Below, one piece after another: positions 1-9,575 of a stretch of DNA of 64,000 nucleotides (positions are counted from its first letter, which is position 1; each line of letters begins with the position of its first letter). The DNA lies in contig NZ_KB233222.1 of NCBI RefSeq assembly GCF_000314855.2, positions 1,166,894 to 1,230,893 on the forward strand, given 5' to 3'. The position numbers and the translations under genes are program-made. Under the pieces are notes generated by a model that saw only the letters and a program-made list of their open reading frames with translations, searched no databases and was not told the DNA's origin. Source of the stretch: Providencia burhodogranariea DSM 19968 (GTDB lineage: Bacteria > Pseudomonadota > Gammaproteobacteria > Enterobacterales > Enterobacteriaceae).

Positions 1-159
1 GGTAGCGATGGTATTCCTATGTATGAAGGCGCACAGGTCGATATAGGCGGTAATGAGAAGTATATATCAGTTTGTCGTAAACATTATACTGAGGCAATCG
101 AACAAGCTAAATTAATGGGGCAAGGTCTCATTCCTAAAGTACCTATTGGTTTTAACTAA
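1..159 (+). CDS. tdk: Thymidine kinase, C-terminal end (partial)
   Basis: Only the last 52 codons are in the window, open from base 1 to a TAA. The tail carries the [14 protein letters not shown] stretch typical of the C-terminal zinc-ribbon/lasso region of bacterial type II thymidine kinases, which phosphorylate thymidine for dTTP salvage in the cytoplasm. In E. coli tdk also lies just upstream of adhE in the opposite orientation, so the context agrees. The catalytic P-loop part is outside the window. The last residues after the conserved block differ from E. coli, as is usual for this tail. Confidence 0.88.
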   Translation, partial: GSDGIPMYEGAQVDIGGNEKYISVCRKHYTEAIEQAKLMGQGLIPKVPIGFN

Positions 160-1285
160 TTTAGATGTAATGATTCATTATATGTGTAAAAAGAAAGTGA
201 AAATCGTTAATCATTATATAAATGGGAATGTTTTTGGGTGTATTTGTTCTTTATTTCGCTATTAAAGATGCGCCGATATGCTCAGTTTTACTAACAAAGA
301 GTAGTTTTTAACTAAGCATAGTTCTACTAAAGAACGATAGTTTAAGCATTTAAAACGCTGGATATATTATATCTGGCGTTTTAATATTTCAGCGATATAT
401 ATGCTCGTTAACGGTACGGTTTTTACGTATTTTCTCATCCTAATTAATCTTTACGAGTTAATTTTGTAAAGGTTGATTCTTTAAAATAGTATTATCTAAA
501 TTTGTTAACGCCTTTTGATAACTATCTTATCTGCATATCAGCCTATAATCCTATATAGAAATATTTTTTATCATTATCTATTACCGCTTAGTGTAAAATT
601 GCAGCTCTCTACTCAATCTATTAATTAATGATAACGCTGCCTACTTTTGGTTTTAATTTTTTACTTAATATTTCGAAATTCGTCTAGGTTATGAACGTTG
701 AACACATTTTATGCTTATGATTATTTTGAATAAGAACAGCTGATTAAACATTAAGTTATAGATTATATCTAGCAACTAAAATAGGCGATGTAGGCGTACT
801 TTTGGATTAAGATGATGTTCCTATGCTTTGAAGATTTACTTGGGATTATTGAGCTTTGAGGGTCGATTTTCATTCGAATTAAAAATGATTAGGTAAGGTA
901 AAATAAGTAAGGTGTCTGGTTAACCTCCTAGTAGATTATGCAAGAGTCACCAAATGCAGTGAAAAGTGGTTTTTAATCGAATCCGAAGGATCCTTTTTGT
1001 TCATTTTTTAGTTTTACAGTGATATTTTTTAATCAGGTAAATACGTCACATCATTATATTGCAGTCATTTAAATTAATTGATGTAGTAAAAACAAGCTGA
1101 AAAGACTAACTTTTCACTGCTTCATAGAATGATAGGGCAATTTTTACGTATCAGAAAGAAGGTGAAAGCACTTATTATTAAACACACATCGAATTTAATT
1201 GAGGAGAGTATTGGTGCTACAGGTGATGGGGCTAGTTGTGGTTTCTCATCGTATTCATCCAACGAGGATTTACACTGAGAGAGCT
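160..1285. other. Long AT-rich spacer between tdk and adhE
   Basis: About 1.1 kb with no convincing gene. It is AT-rich with stops in all frames. It holds one copy of a dispersed roughly 200-nt repeat (849-1070). A 26-codon GTG-started frame at 1214-1294 has a GAGGAG upstream but runs into the adhE terminator and resembles nothing I know. The spacer may be the remains of deleted genes; E. coli has ychG and IS remnants at this position. Confidence 0.6.
849..1070 (+). repeat. Dispersed intergenic repeat, copy A
   Basis: Roughly 220-nt degenerate repeat. Its left part (ttgagctttgagggtcgat, then cattcgaattaa), a middle gtttttaatcgaa-like block and its right part (gatattttttaatcaggtaa, atacgtcacatcattatatt) recur in the same order at 17292-17483, and in reverse orientation at 9308-9515. 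No coding capacity is seen. Whether it is a decayed MITE or a transcribed structured element cannot be decided here. Confidence 0.6.
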
Positions 1286-1322
1286 AAAAAATAAGGCACT
1301 GAAGTTTAACTCAATGCCTTAT
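1286..1322 (-). terminator. Rho-independent terminator of adhE
   Basis: Inverted repeat ATAAGGCA (1291-1298) and TGCCTTAT (1315-1322) with a 16-nt loop. Read on the minus strand it is followed by a U-run (A-run 1286-1291 on plus). It lies 22 nt past the adhE stop. Confidence 0.75.
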
Positions 1323-1344
1323 ATATTACTAATTAGTTAAATAA

Positions 1345-4005
1345 TTATTTCTTTGTACTTTTCTTTTCAGCTTTAGGGGCCGCAGGCGTGTTTGTTTGCT
1401 CTGTAAACTCACGACCATAATAAGTATCAAGTAACAGCGTTTTTAACTCTGAGATTAACGGGTAACGCGGGTTTGCACCTGTACATTGGTCATCAAACGC
1501 ATCTTCAGAGAGTTTATCAACTTTAGCTAAGAAGTCTGCTTCAGCAACACCAGCTTCTCGAATTGATTTAGGGATGCCTAAATCAGCTTTAATTTCTTCA
1601 AGCCAAGCTAACAGCTTCTCAATTTTAGCACCTGTACGATCATCTGGTTTAGTGAGGCCTAAATGAGTCGCGATTTCAGCATAGCGACGACGAGCTTGTG
1701 GGCGGTCATATTGGCTAAATGCTGTTTGTTTAGTTGGATTATCGTTAGAGTTATAACGAATTACATTGCTAATTAACAGCGCGTTTGCCAAGCCATGCGG
1801 GATGTGGAATTCAGAGCCTAATTTATGAGCCATTGAGTGACATACACCTAAGAATGCGTTTGCAAATGCGATACCTGCAATTGTTGCTGCATTATGGACA
1901 CGTTCTCTGGCTACTGGGTTGGTAGCACCTTCATGGTAGCTTGCTGGCAGATAATCTTTTAACAGGCTCAATGCCTGTAAAGCTTGGCCATCAGAATATT
2001 CATTCGCAAGAACAGAAACATAGGCTTCCAAAGCATGAGTTACCGCATCAAGACCACCAAAAGCAGTAAGTGATTTAGGCATGTTCATGACGAGGTTTGC
2101 ATCAACTATTGCCATATTTGGTGTTAATGCATAGTCAGCTAACGGGTACTTTTGACCGGTTTTATCATCAGTTACAACAGCAAATGGTGTAACTTCTGAA
2201 CCTGTACCTGAAGTTGTGGTGATAGCGACTAATTTTGCTTTCACGCCCATTTTTGGGAAACGGTGAATACGTTTACGAATATCCATAAAGCGCAGAGCTA
2301 GCTCTTCAAAATGGGTTTCAGGGTGCTCATACATTACCCACATGATTTTTGCTGCATCCATCGGTGAACCACCACCTAACGCGATAATAACATCAGGTTT
2401 GAACGCGTTCATTTGGGCCGCACCTTTACGAACAACAGTCAAAGTAGGGTCAGCTTCAACTTCAAAGAATACATCTGTTTCAATATGGTGTTGTTTAAGA
2501 ACCTCGACAACTTTTTCTACATAGCCATTATTGAATAAATAGCTATCAGTTACGATAAATGCACGTTTTGCGCCATCAGTTGCAATTTCTTCAAGTGCAA
2601 TAGGAAGACAACCGCGACGGAAATAAATTGAGTTAGGAAGTTTATGCCATAACATATTTTCAGCTCTTTTCGCCACAGTCTTAGTATTAATTAAGTGTTT
2701 TGGTCCAACGTTTTCAGAGATAGAGTTACCACCCCATGAACCACAACCGAGTGTGAGAGAAGGCGCGAGCTTAAAGTTATATAAGTCACCGATTCCGCCT
2801 TGTGAGGCAGGCGTATTAATCAAGATACGCGCTGTTTTCATTTTCGCGCCAAAATAGTTAATGCGTGCAGTTTGGTTATCTTGATCAGTATATAAACATG
2901 AAGTGTGACCGATACCGCCTAGTTCAACGAGTTGCTCTGCTTTATCTACGGCGTCGTCAAAGTTTTTAGCGCGATACATTGCAAGGACTGGAGAAAGTTT
3001 CTCATGAGCAAACGGCTCAGAGTCGTCAATTAGTTTTACTTCGCCAATAAGAATTTTAGTCGTTTCAGGAACACTAACGCCTGCCATTTCCGCAATTTTG
3101 TAAGCAGCCTGACCAACAATAGCAGCATTTAGGTTGCCATTTTTCAAAATAATATCTTGAACTGCTTTTAATTCTTTACCTTGTAGAATATAGCCGCCAT
3201 GGCTAGCAAAACGTTCGCGAACTTGAGTATAAATTTCATCAACCACAATAACAGATTGTTCAGAGGCACAGACTACGCCGTTATCGAATGTTTTAGACAT
3301 TAATATTGAAGCAACTGCGCGTTTGATATCTGCTGTTTCATCAATAACGACTGGAGTATTACCAGCACCAACTCCAATAGCTGGTTTACCTGAACTATAA
3401 GCAGCCTTAACCATACCAGGGCCACCCGTTGCAAGGATCAGGTTAATATCATCGTGATGCATTAATGCATTGGACATTTCAACAGAAGGTGCATCAATCC
3501 AGCCAATAATATCTTTAGGAGCTCCTGCTGCAATAGCTGCTTTTAAGACGATTTCAGCGGCTTTATTGGTTGCATCTTTAGCTCGCGGATGTGGGGAAAA
3601 TATAATCGCATTACGAGTTTTCAAGCTGATCAGCGATTTAAAAATAGCGGTGGATGTTGGGTTAGTTGTTGGAACTATACCGCAAATAATACCAATAGGT
3701 TCTGCGATAGTAATAGTACCAAAAGTGAGATCTTCAGAAAGTACACCACAAGTCTTTTCATCTTTATAGGCATTATAGATATATTCAGAAGCAAAGTGAT
3801 TTTTAATGACTTTATCTTCGATAATACCCATACCGGATTCTTCAACTGCAAGCTTAGCCAGAGGAATTCGAGCATCTGCTGCGGCAAGTGCGGCCGCACG
3901 GAAAATTCGGTCAACTTGTTCTTGAGAAAAGTTAGCGAATTCACGCTGAGCTTTTTTGACGCGAGCAACGAGTTCATTGAGTTCGGTAACATTAGTTACT
4001 GACAT
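1345..4005 (-). CDS. adhE: Bifunctional acetaldehyde-CoA/alcohol dehydrogenase
   Basis: AdhE reduces acetyl-CoA to acetaldehyde and then ethanol, oxidising two NADH in mixed-acid fermentation. It forms cytoplasmic spirosome filaments. The protein is 886 aa, against about 891 in E. coli, and near-identical along its length. The N-terminal half is the CoA-dependent aldehyde dehydrogenase with the catalytic Cys in the FDNGVVCASEQS block (about residue 245). The C-terminal half is an iron-dependent alcohol dehydrogenase with GGGSPMDAAK and the His-rich metal site HSMAHKLGSEFHIPHG. A GTG three codons upstream would lengthen the frame, but the AGGAG at 4012-4016 is correctly spaced only for the ATG at 4005. 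The C-terminal tail is Lys/Ala-rich as in relatives. It is transcribed alone, with a terminator at 1286-1322, and is divergent from ychE. Confidence 0.97.
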   Translation of the reverse strand: MSVTNVTELNELVARVKKAQREFANFSQEQVDRIFRAAALAAADARIPLAKLAVEESGMGIIEDKVIKNHFASEYIYNAYKDEKTCGVLSEDLTFGTITIAEPIGIICGIVPTTNPTSTAIFKSLISLKTRNAIIFSPHPRAKDATNKAAEIVLKAAIAAGAPKDIIGWIDAPSVEMSNALMHHDDINLILATGGPGMVKAAYSSGKPAIGVGAGNTPVVIDETADIKRAVASILMSKTFDNGVVCASEQSVIVVDEIYTQVRERFASHGGYILQGKELKAVQDIILKNGNLNAAIVGQAAYKIAEMAGVSVPETTKILIGEVKLIDDSEPFAHEKLSPVLAMYRAKNFDDAVDKAEQLVELGGIGHTSCLYTDQDNQTARINYFGAKMKTARILINTPASQGGIGDLYNFKLAPSLTLGCGSWGGNSISENVGPKHLINTKTVAKRAENMLWHKLPNSIYFRRGCLPIALEEIATDGAKRAFIVTDSYLFNNGYVEKVVEVLKQHHIETDVFFEVEADPTLTVVRKGAAQMNAFKPDVIIALGGGSPMDAAKIMWVMYEHPETHFEELALRFMDIRKRIHRFPKMGVKAKLVAITTTSGTGSEVTPFAVVTDDKTGQKYPLADYALTPNMAIVDANLVMNMPKSLTAFGGLDAVTHALEAYVSVLANEYSDGQALQALSLLKDYLPASYHEGATNPVARERVHNAATIAGIAFANAFLGVCHSMAHKLGSEFHIPHGLANALLISNVIRYNSNDNPTKQTAFSQYDRPQARRRYAEIATHLGLTKPDDRTGAKIEKLLAWLEEIKADLGIPKSIREAGVAEADFLAKVDKLSEDAFDDQCTGANPRYPLISELKTLLLDTYYGREFTEQTNTPAAPKAEKKSTKK

Positions 4006-4427
4006 AGGGTTCACTCCTGATAAATGTTAAAATTTTTAAGCCAATGTGCAGTTCATACAAATAAAAATAAAAAATAAGTGTTACAGGACCAAGAAAACAA
4101 TTATAGATTATAATTATTACTATACGTTGTTAATCAGCTAATTGGCTTAAAAATCTTTTATTAATGTGAAGCTCTAGCTTTCCTAAATACAACTCAACTT
4201 TTTTGTTAAGATTAGATTATCATTATTTAAGTTAATTAATGTGATCTATGTCATAAAATCTCAAAGCTGACACCTTTCAGCATGTCAGTTTGCGTATAAC
4301 AACTTTATTTTGATAGAAAACGATGATGACAAAATTGAGGTTAGCTCAAGGTATTTTCTGGGGTTAATGATACACTTTAGCGGTTTAAAATTTTCTCTAA
4401 CGGGACTCTTTCTAAAGGTGTTGATGA
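4006..4427. other. Divergent promoter region adhE / ychE
   Basis: 422-nt AT-rich region between two divergent genes, so it must hold both promoters. The only site I can name is a CRP-like palindrome at 4240-4255. No small gene is visible. Confidence 0.6.
4240..4255. promoter_or_regulatory. Putative CRP site in the adhE/ychE intergenic region
   Basis: TGTGATCTATGTCATA matches the CRP consensus TGTGA-N6-TCACA with one mismatch (TCATA). It is about 235 nt upstream of the adhE start and 173 nt upstream of ychE, so it could serve either. That it is bound is inference. Confidence 0.45.
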
Positions 4428-5072
4428 GTGGGTGCAGGATTACTTGATTTATCAGGCTATATAAAGTTTTTCATTGGCCTTTTTGCGTTAGTAAACCCAG
4501 TCGGAATTCTCCCTGTGTTTATTAGTATGACTAATTATCAAAGTAGTGCGGGGCGCAATAAAACAAACACGATAGCGAATACTTCTGTGGCTATTATATT
4601 ATGTATTTCTCTATTAGTAGGCGATTCAATCCTTCAGTTGTTTGGTATCTCTATCGATTCATTCCGTATTGCTGGAGGGATCTTGATAGTGACTATAGCA
4701 ATGTCGATGATTAGCGGAAAAATTGGTGAAGATAAACAAAATAAACAAGAAAAATCAGAAACAGCTGTACGTGATAGTATCGGTGTTGTTCCTCTTGCAT
4801 TGCCTCTTATGGCGGGGCCAGGGGCGATTAGCTCCTGTATTGTTTGGTCATCAAGATGGAACGGCTGGCAAAATTTTTTAGGGCTTGCGCTAACTTGTAT
4901 TATATTTGCTTTTTGTTGTTGGTTGTTGTTCCGCTCAGCATCATTACTTGTACGTTACCTAGGCCAAACTGGTATTAACGTTGTGACGCGTATTATGGGG
5001 CTACTACTTATGTCATTAGGTATCGAGTTTATTGTTACTGGCGTAAAAGCGATATTTCCAGGTCTTCTCTAG
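4428..5072 (+). CDS. ychE: MarC-family inner-membrane protein YchE
   Basis: A 214-aa polytopic membrane protein with about six hydrophobic segments, matching the MarC/YchE/YhgN family in length and motifs: N-terminal FFIGLFALVNPVGILPVF, and PLALPLMAGPGAISS mid-protein. Its molecular function is unknown; MarC itself was long misassigned to antibiotic resistance. The frame starts with GTG at 4428, preceded by AAAGGTG at 4416-4422; the overlapping ATG at 4424 is out of frame. It lies between adhE and oppA as in E. coli. A 10-bp stem hairpin at 5099-5132 follows. Confidence 0.9.
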   Translation: MGAGLLDLSGYIKFFIGLFALVNPVGILPVFISMTNYQSSAGRNKTNTIANTSVAIILCISLLVGDSILQLFGISIDSFRIAGGILIVTIAMSMISGKIGEDKQNKQEKSETAVRDSIGVVPLALPLMAGPGAISSCIVWSSRWNGWQNFLGLALTCIIFAFCCWLLFRSASLLVRYLGQTGINVVTRIMGLLLMSLGIEFIVTGVKAIFPGLL

Positions 5073-5599
5073 TATTTCCTTTCTGTCGATTAATCAATGT
5101 GTAATAACTGCCATTACTGGTGGTTATTACACGCATACATGACGTAATCAATAATCACAATATAATCATGTTTTATAAATTAATGTGCTGACATTTTGAA
5201 CAGCAATTAATTTTCATTATCTATAATATAATTTCGCATTTTTTGTTAAATAAAACACAAAAAGTAAGGAATTGTGAGCTAAGTAGATTTTTACGCTATT
5301 TAACTCAAGTAATGTTAATGATATGTTTAAAGTCGATATTGATAAGGAAAACGGTAGATAGCAGGTTAATCTTCTTTTAACTCGAACAAGTGATTGCCTT
5401 CCTGAGTTTTATGGTAATCAAGGTACAACGATAGCCATAAATAAGGTTAATAACTTGTAGCTTATTGTGATGGGTAATTTCGAATTAAAAAAAATAATCT
5501 AATAAGGATAATGATTCGGATGCATAATAATTATTACAGTTTAGATAATCAAATAGGTTACTGAATTTTTAGTCGCAAAGTTAAGTACTACGGAGGGTA
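5073..5599. other. Leader/promoter region upstream of the first oppA-type gene
   Basis: 527 nt without a gene. It begins with the ychE hairpin at 5099-5132; the remainder is AT-rich, as expected for a long opp leader. The opp mRNA is a known GcvB sRNA target in enterobacteria, but I cannot point to a target site here. Confidence 0.5.
5099..5132 (+). terminator. Hairpin downstream of ychE
   Basis: Perfect 10-bp stem GTGTAATAAC / GTTATTACAC with a 14-nt loop, 26 nt after the ychE stop. No U-run follows, so it may be an mRNA-stabilising hairpin rather than an intrinsic terminator. Confidence 0.45.
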
Positions 5600-7216
5600 A
5601 TGATGAAATTTGTCAAAACGGGTTTGTGTGTTCTACCCATTTTTTTAATTGCATTACAGTCTAATGCGGACCCAATATTAACTGATATAAATCAATCTAT
5701 TACCATTAATAATGGCAGTGAAGTTGTGTCATTAGATCCTCATAAAGTTGAAGGAATACCAGAAAGCAATATTATTCTTAATCTTCTTGAAGGATTAATT
5801 TATTCAGATATTGATGGGAAAGTTGCCCCCGGAGTAGCTGAAAGCTGGACTAATGACAAATATACCACATGGATATTTACGTTAAGGGACAATGCTCGTT
5901 GGAGTGATGGTACTCCTGTAACAGCGCAAGATTTTGTATACAGTTGGCAACGACTTGCAGATCCTAAAACGGGTTCCCCTTATTCAAGTTATCTCCAAAA
6001 TGCTTACATGGAAAATGCGCAAGCAATTCTAAAAGGTGAGATGCCAGTAGAATCTTTGGGTGTGAAAGCGCTTGATGATAAACATTTACAAGTGACGTTA
6101 ACTCATCCCGTTCCGTATTTTATTGATATGCTGAATCATACAGCAATGAAGCCTGTAAATAGACAGGCTATTGAAAAATTTGGAGATAAATGGACTCAAC
6201 CAAATAATTTCGTCGGTAATGGTGCTTACCTATTGGATAATTGGGTGGTTAACGAGCGAATTGTGCTTAAGCGAAATCCTAATTATTGGGACAATCAAAA
6301 TAGTAAAATAGACCAAGCAACTTTCTTATCAATCTCTTCAGAGACCAGCGATGTTAACCGCTATCGTAGCGGTGAAATTAATATCAGTAATTCAGCCATC
6401 CCACCTATTTTATTCAAAAAAATGCAATCAGAGCGGCCTGATGAATTATATATTCGGCCTTACTTATGTACTTTTTATTATGAAATTAATAATAATAAGC
6501 CACCATTTAACGATTCAAGAGTTAGGGAAGCATTAAAACTGGGTTTAGACAGAAAAACAATTACTGACAAAATTATGGCGCAAGGGCAAATTGTTGCTTA
6601 TGGTTTTACGCCGACGTTTATCAATAATGGTGATTTTTCGCCACCTGAATGGGCTAGTTGGAGTGATGAAAAACGTTATCAACGTGCCAAAGAGCTTCTT
6701 GCTGAAGCTGGTTTTACCCCGTCAAACCCACTTAAATTTTCGCTGTTGTACAACACTTCTGACCAAAACAAACAACAAGCAGTTGTTGCCGCATCGATGT
6801 GGAAAAAAAATATTGGGGCAGAAGTCAGTTTACAAAATCAAGAATGGAAAACCTCTCTACAGAATCGTCATAGTGGTAATTATGATGTAGCCCGTTCGAC
6901 GTGGTGCGCTGATTATAATGAACCTTCTGCATTCTTAAATATCATGTTGTCACAAAATAGCAATAACACAGGTTTCTACAATAATTTGCAGTTTGATGCC
7001 TTATTAGAAAAAGCGTTGATCGCACCCGATGATGTAACACGTAAACAAATTTATCAACAAGCCGAGCTTCTACTCGATCACGATTCCGCCATTATTCCTG
7101 TTTACTACCGAGTTAGTGTTCGGCTCATAAATCCATCAGTCGGTAGTTTTAAAGGCAAAGACCCTCTTGATTATATTGATGTCAAGCGGTTATATATAAA
7201 ACAATCTAATAAATAA
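5600..7216 (+). CDS. OppA/MppA-type periplasmic peptide-binding protein (first of a tandem pair)
   Basis: Solute-binding protein of ABC family SBP_bac_5, 538 aa, with an N-terminal signal peptide (cleavage probably after residue 23, QSNA|DP). It shares the OppA core with the next gene: LDPHKVEGIPES, GVAESW, DFVYSWQRLADP, WTQPNNFVGNGAYLL, VNRYRSGEI, YYEINNNKPPFND, and WCADYNEPSAFLN near the C-terminus. It should bind peptides and feed OppBCDF. GGAGG at 5592-5596 precedes two in-frame ATGs (5600, 5603). It is a clear paralogue of the gene at 7442 with many substitutions, so ligand specificity probably differs. MppA (murein tripeptide binding) is an alternative name, but I cannot separate the two by eye. 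Confidence 0.92.
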   Translation: MMKFVKTGLCVLPIFLIALQSNADPILTDINQSITINNGSEVVSLDPHKVEGIPESNIILNLLEGLIYSDIDGKVAPGVAESWTNDKYTTWIFTLRDNARWSDGTPVTAQDFVYSWQRLADPKTGSPYSSYLQNAYMENAQAILKGEMPVESLGVKALDDKHLQVTLTHPVPYFIDMLNHTAMKPVNRQAIEKFGDKWTQPNNFVGNGAYLLDNWVVNERIVLKRNPNYWDNQNSKIDQATFLSISSETSDVNRYRSGEINISNSAIPPILFKKMQSERPDELYIRPYLCTFYYEINNNKPPFNDSRVREALKLGLDRKTITDKIMAQGQIVAYGFTPTFINNGDFSPPEWASWSDEKRYQRAKELLAEAGFTPSNPLKFSLLYNTSDQNKQQAVVAASMWKKNIGAEVSLQNQEWKTSLQNRHSGNYDVARSTWCADYNEPSAFLNIMLSQNSNNTGFYNNLQFDALLEKALIAPDDVTRKQIYQQAELLLDHDSAIIPVYYRVSVRLINPSVGSFKGKDPLDYIDVKRLYIKQSNK

Positions 7217-7441
7217 TATTTAAACAATTTACCTTGCAAGGAATCTATCTGAAATAGTCCAAGATAAATGTAAGCAACCAATAAAGTTACTGATATAAAG
7301 ACTAAATTAACCTTGATAAATAAGGCTATTAGGTTTTTTAACGTGACCTGTATAAATAGCAAACAGCAAATTGAGCTATGGAAGATAAATATCAAAACCA
7401 ACAACACAACAATAAAATATAGTATGGGAGTAAAGCATAAA

Positions 7442-9082
7442 ATGAGTAAATCTATTAATAAAACCATGGTTGCTTTGAGCGTAGCCGCTGGATTGATGAC
7501 CGCAGGAATGGCAAGTAGCTTTGCTGCTACAGTGCCAGCAGGTGTTGAGCTTGCTGAAAAACAAACCCTCGTACGTAACAATGGCTCAGAACCACAATCC
7601 CTTGATCCGCATAAAATTGAAGGTGTTCCAGAATCGTCTTTAGCGAGAGATTTATTTGAAGGATTAACGATTGTAGGACCAAATGGAGAAATTCTACCGG
7701 GTTCAGCAGTGAGTTGGGATAATAAAGACTTTAAAGAATGGACATTCAAAATTCGTGAGGGCGCTAAATGGTCAAATGGTGACCCTGTCACTGCTAATGA
7801 TTTCGTGTATAGCTTTCAACGTTTAGTTGATCCCGATACCGCATCTCCTTATGCAAGTTACCTGCAGTATGCTCATCTTAAAAATGTTGATGAGATTATT
7901 GCAGGCAAGAAAAAACCTGAAGAGTTAGGCGTTAAAGCACTAGATGACCATACTTTAGTGCTTGAACTTACTGAAGCAGTGCCTTACATTCCTAAATTAT
8001 TAATCCACTCCTCGATGTCGCCAGTTAATAAAAAAACGATCGAAAAATTTGGCGCCAAATGGACTCAACCACAAAACTTTGTTGGTAATGGGGCATTTAA
8101 ATTAAAAGATTGGACAGTGAACGAACGTATTGTTCTTGAACGTAGCCCAACTTATTGGGATAACGAGCACACGGTGATTGATCAAGTCACTTTTTTACCT
8201 ATCTCATCTGAAGTGACGGATGTGAACCGTTATCGCAGTGGCGAAATTGACATGACTTATAGTAACTTGCCAATTGAGCAATTCAAATCACTACAAAAAA
8301 ACATGCCAGATGAACTGCGTGTTAGCCCATATCTCTGTATTTATTACTATGAAATTAATAATGAAAAACCACCATTTAATGATCCGCGAGTTAGAGAAGC
8401 GTTGAAACTATCAATGGATAGAGACGTCATTACCTACAAAGTGAAAGATCAAGGTGATATTCCGGCTTATGGTTTCACTCCTCCCTTTACGGACGGAATT
8501 AAAACGGAAAAACCTGACTGGTACGCTAATATGACGCAAGATCAGCGTAATGAGCGAGCGAAACAGTTGCTTGAAGAAGCGGGTTATAATAAGTCAAATC
8601 CACTCAAATTTAATTTGTTGTACAACACATCAGATTTACATAAGCGTATTGCCATTGCCGCTTCATCAATTTGGAAGAAAAACATTGGTGCTGAAGTTAA
8701 GCTAGAAAATCAAGAATGGAAAACATTCTTAGATAGTCGACATCAAGGCGCATATGACATTTCTCGTGCGGGTTGGTGTGCTGATTATAACGAGCCATCC
8801 TCCTTCCTTAATATGTTACTTTCTTATAGCAGCAATAATACCGTTCACTATAAAAACAAAGATTTCGATGCTGCAATGAAGAAAACATTGCAAGTGAAAA
8901 CAGATGAAGAACGTGCTGAGCTTTATAACCAAGCGGAAAGGCAATTAGATAAAGATTCTGCTCTGGTTCCTCTTTACTACTATGTAAACACACGTTTAGT
9001 TAAGCCATATGTGGGTGGATATACGGGCAAAGATCCGCTCGACAATCTTCATACTAAAGACCTTTATATTATTAAACACTAA
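7442..9082 (+). CDS. oppA: Oligopeptide ABC transporter, periplasmic binding protein
   Basis: OppA captures peptides in the periplasm and delivers them to the OppBCDF pore. The protein is 546 aa (E. coli 543), with signal peptide MSKSINKTMVALSVAAG... ending near SSFAA. It shows the E. coli-like mature start VPAGVELAEKQTLVRNNGSE, then LDPHKIEGVPESS, NDFVYSFQRLVDPDTASPY, VNRYRSGEIDMTYS and the C-terminal PYVGGYTGKDPLDN. The frame is open a further 43 codons upstream, but the signal peptide and GGGAG at 7426-7430 support ATG 7442. It is closer to E. coli OppA than the upstream paralogue and directly precedes oppB, so it is taken as the true oppA. Confidence 0.95.
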   Translation: MSKSINKTMVALSVAAGLMTAGMASSFAATVPAGVELAEKQTLVRNNGSEPQSLDPHKIEGVPESSLARDLFEGLTIVGPNGEILPGSAVSWDNKDFKEWTFKIREGAKWSNGDPVTANDFVYSFQRLVDPDTASPYASYLQYAHLKNVDEIIAGKKKPEELGVKALDDHTLVLELTEAVPYIPKLLIHSSMSPVNKKTIEKFGAKWTQPQNFVGNGAFKLKDWTVNERIVLERSPTYWDNEHTVIDQVTFLPISSEVTDVNRYRSGEIDMTYSNLPIEQFKSLQKNMPDELRVSPYLCIYYYEINNEKPPFNDPRVREALKLSMDRDVITYKVKDQGDIPAYGFTPPFTDGIKTEKPDWYANMTQDQRNERAKQLLEEAGYNKSNPLKFNLLYNTSDLHKRIAIAASSIWKKNIGAEVKLENQEWKTFLDSRHQGAYDISRAGWCADYNEPSSFLNMLLSYSSNNTVHYKNKDFDAAMKKTLQVKTDEERAELYNQAERQLDKDSALVPLYYYVNTRLVKPYVGGYTGKDPLDNLHTKDLYIIKH

Positions 9083-9105
9083 TAATCCTACTCTATTGAG
9101 TTGAA

Positions 9106-9149
9106 TTCAGGCCGTTGGCAAACGTAATAGGTTGGTTGACGGTCCTGAA
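9106..9149 (+). terminator. Hairpin after oppA, likely attenuator of oppBCDF
   Basis: TTCAGG-CCGT (9106-9115) pairs with ACGG-TCCTGAA (9139-9149) with one bulge. No strong U-run follows, so it fits an mRNA-stabilising or partially terminating hairpin between a binding-protein gene and its permease. Confidence 0.5.
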
Positions 9150-9307
9150 AGCTTGTAATAATAAAAAATCAATTTATTGATTTTCGGCTGATAATTTAAG
9201 GTGATGGAAATCACGATTTTCTCGCCTTGTTAGTAACCGTAATTCGGCTTTATGAAGCTAGAGGTTGTTGAGCTTTGCTGCTTATTTTGACTGTACTCAG
9301 TGGTCAG

Positions 9308-9515
9308 AATAACAGCAATACAATGACGTGACGTATTTAGGTGATTAAAAATCATCACTGAAAACCCAAATTGCAAAGGCAAATTGTTTTTCAGGTTCGA
9401 TTAAACGTGATTTTTGCTATGTTGAGTGGCTCTTACCTAGTCAACTAGGTGACGAACCATTCGGCTTACTTAAGAAACTTTTAATTCGAATAAAAACTGA
9501 CCTTCAAAGAATCAA
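9308..9515 (-). repeat. Dispersed intergenic repeat, copy B (inverted)
   Basis: The reverse complement carries the same ordered blocks as copies A and C: TTGATTCTTTGAAGGTCAG, TTATTCGAATTAA, GTTTAATCGAA, CAGTGATGATTTTTAATCAC, CTAAATACGTCA and CATTGTATTGCTGTTATT. It sits inside the opp operon, so it is transcribed as part of the oppA-oppB mRNA in antisense orientation to copies A and C. Confidence 0.65.
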
Positions 9516-9575
9516 TGACCCTTAGGTAATGTCATGATTATTGGTTTGACTAAGCAACTGAAGTAGGAAAGAGCA

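Larger units (their letters stand above)
9083..9575. other. Expanded oppA-oppB spacer with hairpins and a repeat
   Basis: 493 nt separate oppA from oppB, far longer than the roughly 90 nt in E. coli. It contains a GC-containing hairpin just after oppA (9106-9149), a small perfect hairpin AAAATCAA/TTGATTTT (9165-9184), and an inverted copy of the dispersed repeat (9308-9515). Such hairpins commonly reduce downstream expression so that binding protein is made in excess of the permease. Confidence 0.65.

Noticed and set aside
1214..1294. Short GTG-started frame with GAGGAG upstream
   Set aside because: 26 codons, overlaps the adhE terminator stem and resembles no known protein.
3589..4002. 137-codon frame antisense to the adhE start
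   Set aside because: Lies wholly within conserved adhE coding sequence; Ser/Asn/Phe-rich shadow.
7171..7791. 206-codon antisense frame across the oppA paralogue junction
   Set aside because: Spans the end of one gene, a spacer and the signal peptide of the next; no ribosome-binding site or motif.
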